A DNA stretch of 64,000 nt from Tenrec ecaudatus (lineage: Eukaryota > Chordata > Mammalia > Afrosoricida > Tenrecidae): assembly GCF_050624435.1 (NCBI RefSeq), contig NC_134531.1, positions 255,082,812 to 255,146,811 of the forward strand, written 5' to 3'. A program made the translations under genes and the position numbers. The notes below the pieces were generated by a model that worked only from the letters and a program-made list of their open reading frames with translations, was not told the origin of the DNA and did no database searches. This document shows, one piece after another, positions 11,584-23,719 of this stretch (the first letter of the stretch is position 1; every line of letters starts with the position of its first letter).

Positions 11584-12096
11584 TGTGGTAGTCACCTAAT
11601 CTGGTGTCAATTTAAGGAATAAAAATGTAGGGGTGGAGTCTAGGCTGTCAATCTAGAGATAACCAATGAGACTTCTGTGGGAATGGCCTTCTCCTGAGAC
11701 TTCTGGGAAATCTGGTACTTCCTCCTTGGAGGCAGAAGACACTGCTCTCTCTCTGCTACCTCCTGGGAGATATAGCAGCTGATGAGACACTCTGTGCAGG
11801 GAGCCATGCAGAGATCTCTGTCAGCGCTGAGATGTTTCCAATGCCACTGGATCCAAAGACTTTCTACCCACTAGCCTGTGATCTTCTACATTTGACATCA
11901 TTGTATGTGTTTCGTCGGTCTGAAGAGGACTTTATAGATTGGTATCAGACATCTGGGCTAATAGCAGACTTATAGACTTGATCTGGACTGGGCTGGGATG
12001 TTTTCTCAATGTGAACTTGCCCTTGTATATAAATCTCTCTCTTATACACACATGTGTGTCCATGGACTTGTGTCTCTGTCCTCCCAGACTCACACA
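11584..12096 (-). mobile_element. ERVL-like solo LTR
   Basis: It shares the diagnostic blocks of the 10234-10679 LTR: TGTGGTAGT at the left edge, a conserved GTCTGAAGAGGACTTTATAG segment (11919-11938), and the GACTTGATCTGGACTGGGCT segment. The flanking pentamers are CCCTT and CCCCT, a 4 of 5 match. It is longer than the first copy by an internal segment around 11690-11800. Confidence 0.68.
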
Positions 12097-12605
12097 CCCC
12101 TGATAACGTGGCTTTGCAAAAAGAAAGAAAAGAAATATAATAAGTGGCATGACATCAGAACTAAAAGGAATTTAAAACATTAGACAACACTATGAAAAAC
12201 TGGATTGCAACAAATTTAAAAACAGAAAAATGAACAAATTTCTATGAGCAAATCACTACCTAAATTAACACAGATTGATATAGAATATCTAACACCCCTG
12301 TAATACAAGAAAAAATGAATCTTGGTAAGACAGGAGAAATTAAGATGGTCACCAAAAACTCCCAACCGCAAAAAGCTTATAACCAGTTTATTTTACTGGG
12401 GAAGTTCAAGTCTACATAAACGATTCGAGAAAAAAAGAGATCATATGCTATCAAACCACTTTATGAAGCAGGATATAATCCTAATATCAAACCCAGGTGA
12501 AGGCATCACCAGAACAGGAAAACTGCAGGCCTCTGTCATTTAGGAACCCAGATGCTAAAATTTTCAAAAAAAAAATTTTCGTTAACAGAATTCAACAAAC
12601 ACCGA

Positions 12606-13830
12606 CAAATCAATACTTTCAGAGTCCCGGTGAACATGGCTGCCAGATAGCAAGCGCAGGGAGGTCCCGGCAGACAGAGAGAAACCCCACCGTGAGGGAA
12701 GGCCTTCCTGTCACAGGTTTGAGTAAATGAAGAACACTACAATGTCCAATTCAAGCTATGTGGCGTCTTTATTATATCTGGCGAGCCCGGACTGCCCAGG
12801 GGACGTTGAAAAGGAACCGTCCATCATACCGCAGCGGGGGTGTTTCATTGGTCAAGTCTTTTTATATCATTTAGGAAGCGAGGGGGATACAGCAAGCAAA
12901 TTAAAAGTGCATACATCACAAGTGAGAGAAGTCAAACAAAAGTACTTTTAGGTAGTCTTAGGTGCCTTGTTTTATAATCCTGTTCCTGGAGTTCTCCTGT
13001 TGAAGGGAAAATAAACACACCTGTCTGGGGTGGAAAGAAGTACTGCTCCTCTTTGATAAGGGTCATTTAAGTAGGAATTGCTCTAAGGGCCCTTACAGGC
13101 CTGCATTCGATTGTGATGACAAAACACAGCTTACCTTGGTCACAGCCAAGTCCTGAGGAGGAGGCCTTTGCCTTCAGTGGCAAAGGACTTTTGTGACAGT
13201 TCTGTTTAGCCTCAGGTCAATTAAATAAATAGATAAATGGGATGACAAGAGCCTGTCTGTTTCACTGCAATCTGTGGAAGGCAGTGAAAGCTAAGTATAG
13301 CAAAGTTTCTTAACGCTGGAGATCAGCAATGCCCGTGGGCTGCCAGTGACTTTGCTTCACTGTTGGCCAGTGGCTCCTCTGCTTTTGTGCACTTCTCCCC
13401 ACGCACAGGCAAACCCATGGATATCCCTGGATCCTTCAACCAACCCAACTTAACTTATGACATTTATTGAGTCTGCAGCCCTGGGTGGATATCAGACTGC
13501 ACGGGCAGCTTGTTTCAGACATCCTCACTGCCTAGTGACAGTACACTGCTAGCAATATTTCTATGCTTTTTCTTTCTTTTCTTCTTTCTCCCTTCACCCA
13601 CGTGCTTCAGACTCATGCACTCATCAATCGCACCAAAAAATTCAGAAATTGCTACCCAAACCATGGTTGTTTTGTTTTGTTTAATTTTCCTTTTTCCTCT
13701 TCCTTCCTCTTTCTGTGCAATACCACTCCATTGGGGATTCTCAGGCCAACACTGGTGCAGATTCAGACACACAGGCCAAATTAATTTTTTTGTTTGCTTT
13801 TCTCCTTCTTATTCCCTTAACGAAGCCCTG
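12606..13830 (-). mobile_element. Probable LTR-type insertion, unclassified
   Basis: The minus strand carries a poly(A) signal (TAATAAAGAC, complement of 12766-12775) followed by GC-richer sequence quite unlike the surrounding AT-rich DNA. This looks like the R-U5 part of an LTR. I could not define both ends or a target duplication. The block interrupts the ancient L1 at about 12605. A 139-codon plus frame (13510-13929) runs into an AfroSINE and is not a gene. Confidence 0.35.
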
Positions 13831-14020
13831 TTGGGGTGGTGCTTACCCCATGGACTGGTAACCTGTTGGTCAGCATTTGGAAACCCCAGCCACTTTGCAG
13901 GAGAAAGACTGGACTGTTTCTTCCCTTAAAGAATTACATTCTCAGAAATCCACAGAAGTTGTTCCACCCTGCCCTAGATGGCCACCGTTGAGTCACAATT
14001 GACTTGATGGCAGTGTTTTA
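13830..14020 (+). repeat. AfroSINE copy
   Basis: The plus strand shows the head (GGTGGTGCTTACCCCATGG), the B-box-like GGTCAGCATTTGGAAACCCC, the body, and the tail GAGTCACAATTGACTTGATG ending near 14015. Confidence 0.75.
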
Positions 14021-14330
14021 TATATTTGGGGTATTTGTAGTTTTAGCTTTGTTTTTCCTTATTCCCTCATCCTATGCAGCCCTGCCCCATGGGACTCCCA
14101 CACCTCTGAGGCAAACACAGCAAGAAGGCCAACATCATCATACATCTGCACATACCCCCTCAAATTAGGTTTGTTCTTTCTTTCTTCAAGTAAGAAGGAA
14201 ACAGAGGAAGCATATCAGCTTGTGTGATCCCAGATTTATAAATTATGAAATCCAAACCAGAGAAAGAAATTATATTAGTGCTGGAAATCTGAGCACCTGG
14301 TTTGCAGCCTGCTGTGAATGACAGTGAAAG

Positions 14331-14765
14331 TGTAAGCTATCTCTCATGGGAAGGATATGCCTCTGTCCTTGGCTTCACATGAGAAAGAATCCATGCCGAA
14401 GCCTGGCTTGTGATCCAAGTGAGATTTTTGAAAGCTGAAAGAAGTTTCAGGTTTGCACAGGCAACTCGGGGCACGTCACCCCACACGTGGAGTCCCGAGG
14501 TCACAGGAGACCGCTGCAAGAACTCCGAGGGGCAGCTGGCTAAGCAGATGGGCCGTAAGGCTCTGGTTTCTGGCTTTTCAGCTCCTCCACTGAGAGGCCT
14601 GGTCAACTACCCAGGTTTACCCCACTGGCTGAATTGAATTCACCTGGTCCAGATGGGCCAATCTGGTGAAATGCCCACTTAGGTGCACCACCCCTTCCTG
14701 GCCGGAAACTCGAACCTTTGCGCTTGTGCATTGGATGTCCCACAACCTATGCTAGCTACCGAACA
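14331..14765 (-). repeat. 3' LTR of the class I provirus
   Basis: On the minus strand it begins TGTTCGGTAGCTAGCATAGG and ends in CA. It aligns along its length with 16901-17325. The purine-rich AGGGGTGAAA directly precedes it, where a polypurine tract is expected. Confidence 0.75.
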
Positions 14766-15067
14766 TTTCACCCCTGAAGAGGTATGGACCCAAATCTTTG
14801 GGGTACTGGGCAACGGCATCTCTAGCTACTTCCTGCTGGCAAAGCGGTGGGGTGGGGCCTTGGGTCCACACCCTTCCTGCTCTGTTGGAAGGGGTTGTCC
14901 ATTCAGGGCCCAGGATGGATAAGGTTGAGGTGGTCTAAAAGCTGGCACATTGGTTCAGGGTCTTGGTAACCTGAGAACTTCTGGGGACAAAAGAAACAAA
15001 CCGGTGAACAGTTTAGGTGAGACTGGGGTCAAGTTGTGAGGCAGCAGTGAAACACCCCCGACAGCTC

Positions 15068-15660
15068 TCAGGAATGTTTGTTTGTATGCTCTGCTTCTGA
15101 GGGATCTGGGTGCAACAGCTTCCCCAGGTAAACCTGTGAACGGTGCCCAGGGTCCAGGGAAGAATGTGAGGACAGAATAGGCGGCCCAGTATCTAGGAGG
15201 ACATCCACTGACCTGGCTGCCACATGGATCACCTGAGGTTCCAGACCTTCTACATCTGTTTCCCCTGCTGGGTTCTTATCGTTCATCACAAGCAGCTCCT
15301 CTGAAAAGTTCCTAGCACCTTTGAGCACTCGCTCTTTCTCAAAGTCTGTCATAGTCTGTCCGAGTATGGCCATTATATCTTTCCAGGTTAAATCATAGGC
15401 TGGGGTGAGTGCTGGAAGCGTTCTATGTGCGGTTCAGGTTTGTTAGAGTAACTGCCCAAGTCACTTTTAATTTGCTTGAGTTCAATTAGAGTGAAAGGCT
15501 TGTAGACTGCCTGGGGAGCAAACTCCCCAGCTGCCTCTACTACAGGTAGAAGGTTGGCAGGGGCAGGGCCCCTAAATCCAGGGTCCCTTAGGAGGTCCTG
15601 GGTGCACTGGCAATGAAGGGGGCCACTTCTCCTCAAGAGGAAACTGCTCTCACATACGGG
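15068..15660 (-). pseudogene. Retroviral gag capsid remnant
   Basis: Two adjacent minus-strand frames (15388-15636 and 15068-15373) together resemble the capsid region of gammaretrovirus-like Gag as found in HERV-H-type elements. The first contains an LKQIKSDLG block, the second an LGQT block followed by an EKERVL helix. The capsid protein would form the particle shell. A frame change near 15374-15388 separates the two parts. No protease or polymerase follows. It is a decayed fragment and cannot encode a full protein. Confidence 0.7.
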
Positions 15661-16879
15661 AGCTCCGCCTACTTCCCCAGTCCTTCACAGAAACGTGCTA
15701 GCTGAATCAGGGTGTGCCCTTCTCTGGCCATGATTTTCCTTTTTCTAAAAGATTTTGTGGCCAAAGAGAGTTGCAAAATGATATCAACTTCTGTTTGTCC
15801 AGCCTCTCCAGATCAAATCTCTCCCAATTAGACAGGATTCATCCGCGGGGGTAATTCCTGGGTATCGAGCTGGTAAGTCCCATCTAGAAAACACAAAACA
15901 AGGAGGTTATCAAGAGCCTGATGCCCTCTAGGGTGCCATGAATCTGGGGCTCAGGCAGGGCCCCTGCCCAAGGTCAAAGACCAGTCGCTGCAGTCGACGT
16001 TAGGTCCGACCATTCTCTAGGCCACAAGCTTGCAGGGCCATTTCTTGGTGTGGCCCCATGGCCTTCAAATCTCTGAAGGGAAGGGACGTTTGTCCAGCAG
16101 CTTGGGGGACCATAAGGGAAATTGGGATTTCTGGGTGGAACATCGTGGCAGCAGAGCTGTATTAAGAACTGCCCCCCAAAATGCTGGAGGCAGTATTGTT
16201 GAGAGGCGAAAGGTAACAGTTACTCGGGCTTGGCTTCCAAACACCTTCGGCCTAGGCCTGGGCAACAGAAAACCAGCCAGTAGCAAAAGAACAAGCCCAT
16301 GCTGGTAGGACTCTAAAGCAGCCTGTTTGTAATACCAGGAGACAGCTAAAGGGAGTGGAGGGGGGAGGGAAACATTTGGCTGGAACTAGGTGGGGCTAAC
16401 TTCTGTGCCCAAGCAACCAGCTATCTAGGTACCACCCTCTCCCTCTCACCCCCACCCTGCCCATCCTGCCAGGGAGCAGAGAGTCAAGTGGTTGGGAAAA
16501 TGGCAGCCACAGCTAGGGCCTAATTGCAAGTCAGTGGGGGGCCAGACACCAGAGCAAGAGCCATGCAGAAACCAGCAGGGTTTTTGCAGGCATGCCCAAC
16601 CTTCTAGCTGAACACAGAGCAGAGCACTGAAAATCAAAGAGGCATAGAGGTTCCATCCCATCCCAGCAAGTGAGGCTGGGGGGTGCATGAAAACCCCTGG
16701 AAACACAGGTAGGCAGACGTAAAGTCCTGTTTACCAATAAGAATAGACAAAAAGACAGACACAGAGGATGAGACTTCTGCAGTACATTACGTGCGTCCCC
16801 AAAAGCTGGTTCTGGGGACCATCCACTCCACTGTGGTTTGGAAGGAGAAGTTCAGCCTGGCTTCCTTTCCAGCTTATAT

Positions 16880-16898
16880 CCAAGCCACGTGGCACCAG
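16880..16898 (-). other. Primer-binding-site-like sequence
   Basis: Immediately inside the 5' LTR the minus strand reads TGGTGCCACGTGGCTTGGA. This resembles a site complementary to the 3' end of tRNA-His, as in HERV-H relatives, apart from a two-base insertion and two changes. tRNA-Phe is an alternative for the first seven bases. Confidence 0.5.
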
Positions 16899-16900
16899 GA

Positions 16901-17325
16901 TGTCATATCTCTCTCATGGGAAAGATATACCTCGGTCATTGGCTTCGTGCAAGAAAGAAGCCTAGCTTGTGATCCAAGGGAGATTTATGAAAGGTGAAAG
17001 AAGTTTCAGGTTTACACAGGGACCTCAGGACCCTTCACCCCTGCACGTGGAGTCCTGAGGTCAGAGGAGACTGCTGCAGGACCTCCGAGGGGCAGCTTGA
17101 GAAGCAGAAGGGCTGTAAGGCTCTGCATTCTGGCTTTTCAGCTCCTCCACTGGGAGGCCTGGTTGATTACTCTGACGACTCCATTGGCTGAATTGAATTC
17201 ACCTGGCCCAGATGGACCAATCCAGGTGAAATGCCCACTTAGGTGCACCAACCCTTCCTGGTTGGAAGTGCAAACCTCTGTGCATGTGCAACGGACGTCC
17301 CAGTCTCTATGGTAGCTACCTAACA
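16901..17325 (-). repeat. 5' LTR of the class I provirus
   Basis: On the minus strand it starts TGTTAGGTAGCTACCATAGA and ends TATGACA. It aligns with 14331-14765 over its whole length, including the shared GCTGAATTGAATTCACCTGG segment (plus-strand reading, 17187-17206). Confidence 0.75.
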
Positions 17326-17339
17326 AGAGCCAAACTATA

Positions 17340-17825
17340 TTGGCAGGATGGATACAATTTGATCAGTCACCTCTGACCATTGACCAGGAATGTGAATAAT
17401 CTTGCTACCAGAGTTGATTGTAAAATGAACAATATAGATAGATTTATGTTAAATTTTAGCACATTAACCTTTTTTTCCCCTTTGAAACATTTAACATGTG
17501 TTCTGTTTTTTTTTTTTTTTAATCATTGTCTGCTTCCTTTTGAAGTGAGGTCTTTCTGTGTTTATTTTGTCATTGTTTTGGGGGGCAAGGTTGTATGCTT
17601 TCCTTTATATGAAATCCAGGATAGGTAAACATATAGAGACAGGAATTAGATGAATAATTCCTTAGGGTTATGACAGGGGAGGTTGGAGTGGGAATTGAAG
17701 AGCTATTAAGGATCAGTACAAGAAAATGTTTCTTAATTGTGGTGGTGATTGCAAAAATATTTTTAACATGTTTAAACTATTGAAATGTATGGTATGTAAA
17801 TTATATGTCAATAAAACTGTAATGG
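17340..17825 (+). repeat. Unclassified 3'-UTR-like repeat
   Basis: It contains a T-rich centre (17506-17520), the segment TATATGAAATCCAGGATAGG (17606-17625) and an end with ATGTCAATAAAACTG (17807-17821). The same blocks in the same order recur at 25480-25960 and 34555-35590. The AATAAA ending suggests the 3' UTR of an older LINE. Confidence 0.5.
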
Positions 17826-20345
17826 CATGACATTCATTGTCAGAAAGCATCTCAATAAACCTATCATACAGTACAATGCTGTTTGGGATAGAATAATATT
17901 TGTCTGCCTTCAAGAAAATCCAATCCATACAACTATTTTTCAAATGAATGGCCAACCACAAAAGTTATGATGAAGCAATTGAGGAATTCTACCAGTGACT
18001 TCAGTCAGAAATCGATCAACCATGCATTCAAGATGCATTGATATTTATTGGTGGTTAGAATGTAAAAGTTGGAAACAAAGAGGAAGGAACAAGAGTTGGT
18101 AAAAATGGACTCAGAATTCTGCAAAACTATTGACTTCTTCACAGCAGATACGACAAGTAAAGCAACACTACTACAGCAGCTAAAACCAGATGATGGGCCA
18201 ACTGTGGAACAGACTATCAATTGCTCATTTGTAGGTTCAGGATAAAGCTGGAGAAAATTAAAACAAGTCCATAAGAGCTGAATTATGACCTTGAATCTAC
18301 TTCACCTGAATTTCCAGAACATCTCAAGAAAAGTTTTGGCCCATTGGACACTAAGGACACAAGACCTGATGAGCAGTGGGAGGAACTCAAGAACATCATC
18401 CATAAAGAAACCAACAAGTCATTAAAGAACAGGAAATAAATAAAAGATCCAATTGAATGTCAGAAGAGATTATGAAGCTTGCTTGTAGAGTAGCTATAGT
18501 AAATGGAACAAAGGGTGAAATCAAAGAGCTGCATAGAAAATGTAAAAGGGCAGCTCCAAAAGTCAAAGCCAAATATTTTAACAAAATGGGAAAGGACTTA
18601 GAAGTAGAAAATCAAAAATGGAAGAACACACTCAAAATATATGAAACTTAAATTGATCAAGAAAAAATCAAAGCCTCTGACTGCAATTTTGAAAGATTCT
18701 GTAGGCAAACTATTAAATGATTGAGAATCCATCAAGAAATAATACAGTCATGGTACCAAAAAGATCTAGCAACATAGCATATGAACATGAGCCAATGTTG
18801 CTGAAGGAAGAATTTCAAAGTGCACAGAATGCATTAGTTAAAAGCAAGGATCCAGGAACTGATTGAATACCTATTGAAATGTTTCAGAATTTGAAAAAGC
18901 ACTGGAAACATTCACTTTTATATGCCAGGAAATTTGGAAGACAGCTTCTTGGCCAACTGACTGGGAGCTATCTATATTTTCACCCACTCATTCCAAAGAA
19001 AGCTGAGCCAACAGAATACTCAAATTATAAAATGATATTGTTGACATCACACGCAAGTAAATATTTGCTTACAATCAGCCAACAATGGTTGCAACAATAT
19101 GTTGACAGGGAACCGACAGAAGTTCTGCCTAGATTCTGAAGAGAACATGGAACAAGGGATATCATTGCTCCTGTCAGATGCATCTTGACTGAAAGCAGAG
19201 AATACTAGAAAGATGTTTACTTGTGCTTCATTGACTATGCAAAGGAATTCAACTGTGCAGACCATGATAAACTGTGGATAACCTTGAGAGGAATGGAATT
19301 TCCACACATGTCACTGTGCTCATGAGGAAACTTGTGCATAGACCAAGAGGTAGTTGTGGAAGCACCACAAGGCAATACTGCATAGCTCAGAGTCAGGAAA
19401 GGTGTGTGTCAGGGGTGTATCCTGTCACCATACTTGTGCAATCTTTATGCACAATATTGAGCAAATCATCAGAGCAAGTAGATTATATGGAGAAAAACCT
19501 GGCATCAGTATTGGACAGTCTTTTTTAACAACCTGCAATATGCAGATAAAACAACTTCGCTTCCTGAAAGTGTGAAAGTGAGGAGGACTTGAAGCACTTA
19601 CTCATGAAGATTAAGGATTGTAGCCTTCAGTATGTGTCACAATTCAACATAAGGAAAATCAAAATCCTAATAACTGGACAAATAGGTAGCATGATAATTG
19701 AATAAAAGATTGAAGTTGTCAAGTGTTTTGTCTTGTTTGGATCCACAATCAATTCTCATGGAAACAGCAATCAAGAGATCAAAAGATGTATTTCATTAGG
19801 TAAATCTGCTGCACAAGACCTCTTCAGAGTATTGAAGAGCCAGGACTTTGAGGACTAAGGTGAGCTTGACCCAAGTCATGCTATTCTCCACTGCATCATA
19901 TGCCTGTGAAAGTTGGGTATTGAATAAGGAAGACTGTAGAAGAGTAGACACATTTGAATTGTGATACTGGAGAAGAATATTGAAAGTACCATGTACTGCC
20001 AAAAGGACAAACCAATCTCTCAGGTAAGATGGACGAATTCCAGAGTGCTCCTTAGAGGTAAGGGTGGCAAGATTCTGTCTTACATATTTTGGACACATTG
20101 TCAGGAGAGACCAGTCCCAAGAGAAGGTCTTCAAGTTCGTGAAGTGGACAGGCAATGAAAAAAAGTAAAACCCTCAAGGAGGTGGGTTGATACAGAAGCT
20201 ACATCAATGGGTTCATGGATAGGAACAAATCTGAGGATGGCATAAGACTGAGCAGATTTTTCCTTCTGTTCAGTTTTCCTTCTGTTGTACATATGATCCC
20301 TACGGTGGGGAGCTGGCTCCATGGTACTTAACAACAATAATATTG
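17826..20345 (+). mobile_element. RTE1/BovB-type LINE, 5'-truncated
   Basis: About 2.5 kb follows the afrotherian RTE1 element in order: late endonuclease (ATTATTGGTGG-type block near 18045), linker (18450-18700), reverse transcriptase (GTTTACTTGTGCTTCATTGA near 19215), the region where the YADD motif is expected (TATGCAGATAAAACAACT at 19541-19558, the second catalytic Asp altered to Lys), and the 3' end with GACACATTG near 20090. It ends with an AACAACAATAAT tail at 20329, the RTE type of short simple repeat rather than poly(A). No open frame longer than 86 codons remains. It is inserted in the ancient L1, which resumes at 20346. Confidence 0.82.
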
Positions 20346-20656
20346 CTAAAAAAGGATACTTTATGATCAAGTGGGATTCACACCAGGTATGTGAGGATGG
20401 TTCAATATTGGAAATACAGACAATGCAATCCATCATACAAATAAAACAAAAGACTTATCTTTATTAAAATTGATGCAGAACTCAATGTCCATTTTGTTTA
20501 ATGAACACTCAATAAAATATGAATAGAAGGGAACTTCCTTAACATATTAAAGACCAAATCTGCAACAAAAAGTTTAGCATTTCATTCAATAGAGTAAAAC
20601 TGAAAGTATGCCCTCTCCAAAAGCGCACCAAAAAGGGTTGCTCTTTATTATTATTT
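20346..20656 (+). pseudogene. Ancient LINE-1 ORF2, reverse transcriptase segment
   Basis: The sequence CTTTATGATCAAGTGGGATT near 20360 corresponds to the HDQVGF segment of L1 reverse transcriptase and continues colinearly through the catalytic ID.EKAF-equivalent to the CPLSP-equivalent near 20640. It directly continues the ORF2 interrupted at 12605. No frame survives. Confidence 0.7.
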
Positions 20657-21105
20657 TGTTAGTCGGATGGACTAGAAACAAATCCAGGGAGACTCATATG
20701 TGGATAAGAAAGAGCTTAATATACAAGAGCAATTGAACATTGAGAAAGCATCCCAACCCAGTCCAGGTCAAGTCCATAAGTCTGATATTACATCATATGT
20801 CTGATACTGATCTATAAAGTCATCTTCAGACTCACAGGATGCATATAGGAAGATCAGGTGCAGGAAGATCAAAGGCCAGTGGGTGGGACGTCTTGTGGAT
20901 CCAGTGGTGGTATAACCATCTCAGTACTGGCAGGGGTCTCCAAGTGGCTCCTCCAGTTCAGGGAACTAGCTTAGCTCCATGTGTCTTGTCAGCTGCAATG
21001 TCTCCTGAGGAGTGAGCCTGTGTCACTCCTCATGCAAGCTATTTATCTCCTTAGTACCTCCAAATGAGATCATCAAGCTGTGCCCTGATTCACAGGCTAT
21101 CCTTC
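20657..21105 (+). mobile_element. ERVL-like LTR, right end truncated
   Basis: It starts TGTTAGTCGGATGGACTAGA and carries the complement of the GTCTGAAGAGGACTTTATAG block (20811-20835) and the GTCCAGGTCAAGTCCATAAG block. It is oriented opposite to the LTRs at 10234 and 11584. The right end fades near 21105 and no target duplication can be assigned. Confidence 0.65.
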
Positions 21106-21350
21106 GGATATGAAGATTTAATACACTGAAAATACCAATATTTCCAACAGCATTCTATACATTCAATGCAATTCTAGTTCAAATTCAGTACAATTCTTTA
21201 AAGAAATAGAAAAACTAATCACCCAATGCAGGTGGAAAGGAAAGAATTCCAGGATAAACAAAACACTACTTAAAAACAACAAAAAATGAGTAGGCCTCCT
21301 TCATATTTCAAAACCTTCTAAACGGTCAAATCCTTTGTTTTGGTACAATG
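21106..21350 (+). pseudogene. Ancient LINE-1 ORF2, post-RT segment
   Basis: The stretch with CATTCAATGCAATTCTAGTT (21159-21178) corresponds to the L1 ORF2 segment encoding FNAIPI, and the part near 21285-21345 to the GLALPDF..YY..VKT.WYW region. It ends at an RTE fragment. Confidence 0.65.
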
Positions 21351-21535
21351 ATGTCTTTCTTCAGGGGCTGGTATCTCCTGACAACATGTACAAAGTACAT
21401 GAGATGAAGTCTTGCCTACCTTGTCTCTAAGGAGCATTCTGACTTTACTTTTTCCAAGACAAATTTGTTCTTTTGGCAATTCATGATATTGCTAATACTC
21501 TTTACCACATTCATAATTCAAACAAAATTGGTGAT
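21351..21535 (-). repeat. RTE1 fragment
   Basis: On the minus strand this matches RTE 3'-region sequence with the blocks TGTTGTCAGGAGATACCAGC and AAGGAGCAT..CTT. It lies downstream of the L1 remnant. Confidence 0.65.
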
Positions 21536-23443
21536 ATGAATTCATGGACATAACCAAATACCTTGAAGAAAGGCGTCTCTGGGATTTGTAGATCCGATCA
21601 CAGTCTCACGGAACACCAAGACCAATTGGCATAAGATAGGTCACAAAAACAATATTCTGCTTCATACTTTGATGAATAGTGATTAAAATATCCTATGTGA
21701 CCATCTAAAGTACAGGTATTGGTTTGAGTGGATAGAGGAAAGAAGAGGAACTAAATTCAATTCTATATGAAAACATGTGATCCTTTGAGTTAAGTGGCTG
21801 TGACTAGCAGCCTCCCTGGGCACACAGCCAGGAAAATAGATGGTGCCCAGCTACTCCGACCAACTCCTCTCAAAGGGGATATCATGAAGGCCCTAGATAG
21901 AGTGGGAAGAAAATATTGAGTAAGACTAAAAATCATATAAAACGCCAGGTTCATTGGTTGTATCAAGGCTGATTAAAAGTCTGATACTCTAAATGTCACC
22001 TTTCCGATTTGAAATCACCTGAGCGCTGTGGGTCAATTTTCAGCAAACAATAGACATGTCTTTAAGGGGGAAACATGATACCAGTGAGTTGTGTGCACTT
22101 TTTAATAATCAATCATTTGAGATCAACTGGGTTGCATTTATCACAAGACAAAGTTGAAAAGAAAAGAAAGAGGAATGGAGACACAAACATAGGGAGGAAG
22201 CGGGTAAGAGAGGGCGCAAAAGAAGTCAACAATCTTTTTTTTTTTATGGAATAGTTGGAAAATCCAACAAGTGTGTTCTCATATTTGCTAATCAATTATG
22301 TTTCTTTGTGTTGGCTTCTTTGAAAGAAAAAAATAATTTGGCAAGAAATGTAATCTTATATGTTTTATATATTTCTATTTTTAACCGGACATGATTTGAT
22401 ATTGTTTGCTATTACATATTTCTTACCACTTAAACAGAAATTGTATCCGTCACAATTATGAATAAAAATAAATCCGCTGCAATTGAGTCAATTCTGAACC
22501 ACAGTAACTTTGAAGGATAGAATAGAATTGCCTTTTTAGGGATCTTGAGTGTGAATGTTTATGAGAGCAGAAAGCCCCAAACTTCTCCCATCAATGTGAG
22601 TAGAATCAGCTAAATCATTAAATTTACAATTTTGTTTTAAAGTGAAACAAATGCCAAGTTACCTTGCAGAAATACATCTGCAATTATTTAGTTGGATTAA
22701 AAAGACATTTTTGGACCATTTTCCTTCTTAGATCTTAGTACTGACTTTTGACTTAACAATTTAGATTTAACTCTCAAAATTACCTGGTCAAATGTCAGTC
22801 TATCTCTTCACTAGAAAACAGTTTTATTTTAATTATTCAACTGAAATATGTCGTAAAAATCTGACTTAGGTAACCCTATTCACGAATACTTGATTCTGAA
22901 GCTTATTAAACACGTGGCTTAAAAATTCTATTACTTTCTAAATTTTGCTTTATTTTTTTCAAAGTGGAAATGATCACATATATTCTATCAACTCACCATT
23001 GATTGCATTATACGAGGTAATGGGTAAAGAATTTAGCACATATTAATTGTTCAGGAAATATATTTACCCTCCTAATATTAAATTTCCTCTTTCAACTTGG
23101 AGAAAATATGATTTCTTACTTAACCATTATAAAATCATTCCATTATAGGGCATATACATATACTAGTATATTATAATATGCTAAAGTTAATTAATGTTGC
23201 TCCAACGAAAGGGCTGATGGTGCCATCATGGCTAAATATCAATTTTATTGTAAGTTCCTAAATTGCTCGATTTATTCTAGAACCACTAAGGACAATGAGG
23301 AATGTTTAGTTGTATTACAACTTTTACATCAAATACCACTAGAGGGACTTGTATTATCAGAAGTGTCTTTCAGAAGCATCAGTAGGAAATGTGGTAAGAT
23401 GAAAATGTCAAGTAGTAATTTTTAGTAGTTTCTAGATTTACAG
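21536..23443. other. Unassigned AT-rich sequence
   Basis: No gene, RNA gene or clearly assignable repeat is visible over about 1.9 kb. Short frames here lack motifs. Confidence 0.5.
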
Positions 23444-23719
23444 TTTCAACTTTACAGAAAAGTGGGTGAAGGGAGACATTGGACAGTGTAAGACATAAAA
23501 TATAATAATTTATAAATTATCAAGGGTTCTTGAGGGAGGGAGGGTAGGGGAAGCAGGGGAAAAATGAGGAGCTGATACCAAGGGCTGAAGTAGAAAGAAA
23601 ATGTTTTGAGAATGATGATGGCAACAGATGTACAAATGTGCTTGACACAACCGATGGGTGTATGGTTTATGATAAGCATTATGGGCCCCAAATAAAATGA
23701 AAACAAATTTTCAACTTTA
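23444..23719 (+). mobile_element. 5'-truncated LINE-1 3' end with target duplication
   Basis: The insert 23455-23708 matches the last ~250 bases of the L1 3' UTR, including the G-rich tract (23535-23560) and the CCCCAAATAAAATGA end. It is flanked by the 11-bp direct repeat TTTCAACTTTA at 23444-23454 and 23709-23719. It is an older subtype than the ends at 6480 and 34510 (it reads GATGGCAACAGATGTACAAA). Confidence 0.82.

Larger units (their letters stand above)
9601..12605 (+). pseudogene. Ancient LINE-1 ORF2, endonuclease and linker, highly decayed
   Basis: Decayed L1 ORF2 sequence can be followed in order: the endonuclease start with the tract near 9770-9800 that corresponds to the LQETH region, the GDFN equivalent near 10085 (GAGATTTTAATGC), the RIDH equivalent at 10722-10735 (after an inserted LTR), then the linker at 12120-12480 and the beginning of the reverse transcriptase (GCTAAAATTTTC near 12554). 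No reading frame survives. The element is split by LTRs at 10234-10679 and 11584-12096 and resumes at 20346. Confidence 0.72.
14331..17325 (-). mobile_element. Class I endogenous retrovirus, gag-only, two LTRs
   Basis: Two related LTRs in the same orientation flank about 2.1 kb of internal sequence. On the minus strand the order is 5' LTR (17325-16901), a primer-binding-like site (16898-16880), gag remnant, a purine-rich tract next to 14766, and 3' LTR (14765-14331). Polymerase and envelope regions are absent: the internal region is far shorter than a complete provirus. The flanking tetramers AAAG (14327-14330) and AGAG (17326-17329) match at 3 of 4, compatible with a 4-bp duplication. The LTRs differ at many positions, so the insertion is old. 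Confidence 0.75.

Noticed and set aside
16030..16308. 92-codon plus frame and its 73-codon mirror
   Set aside because: They lie in the decayed leader-gag region of the class I provirus and match no known protein.
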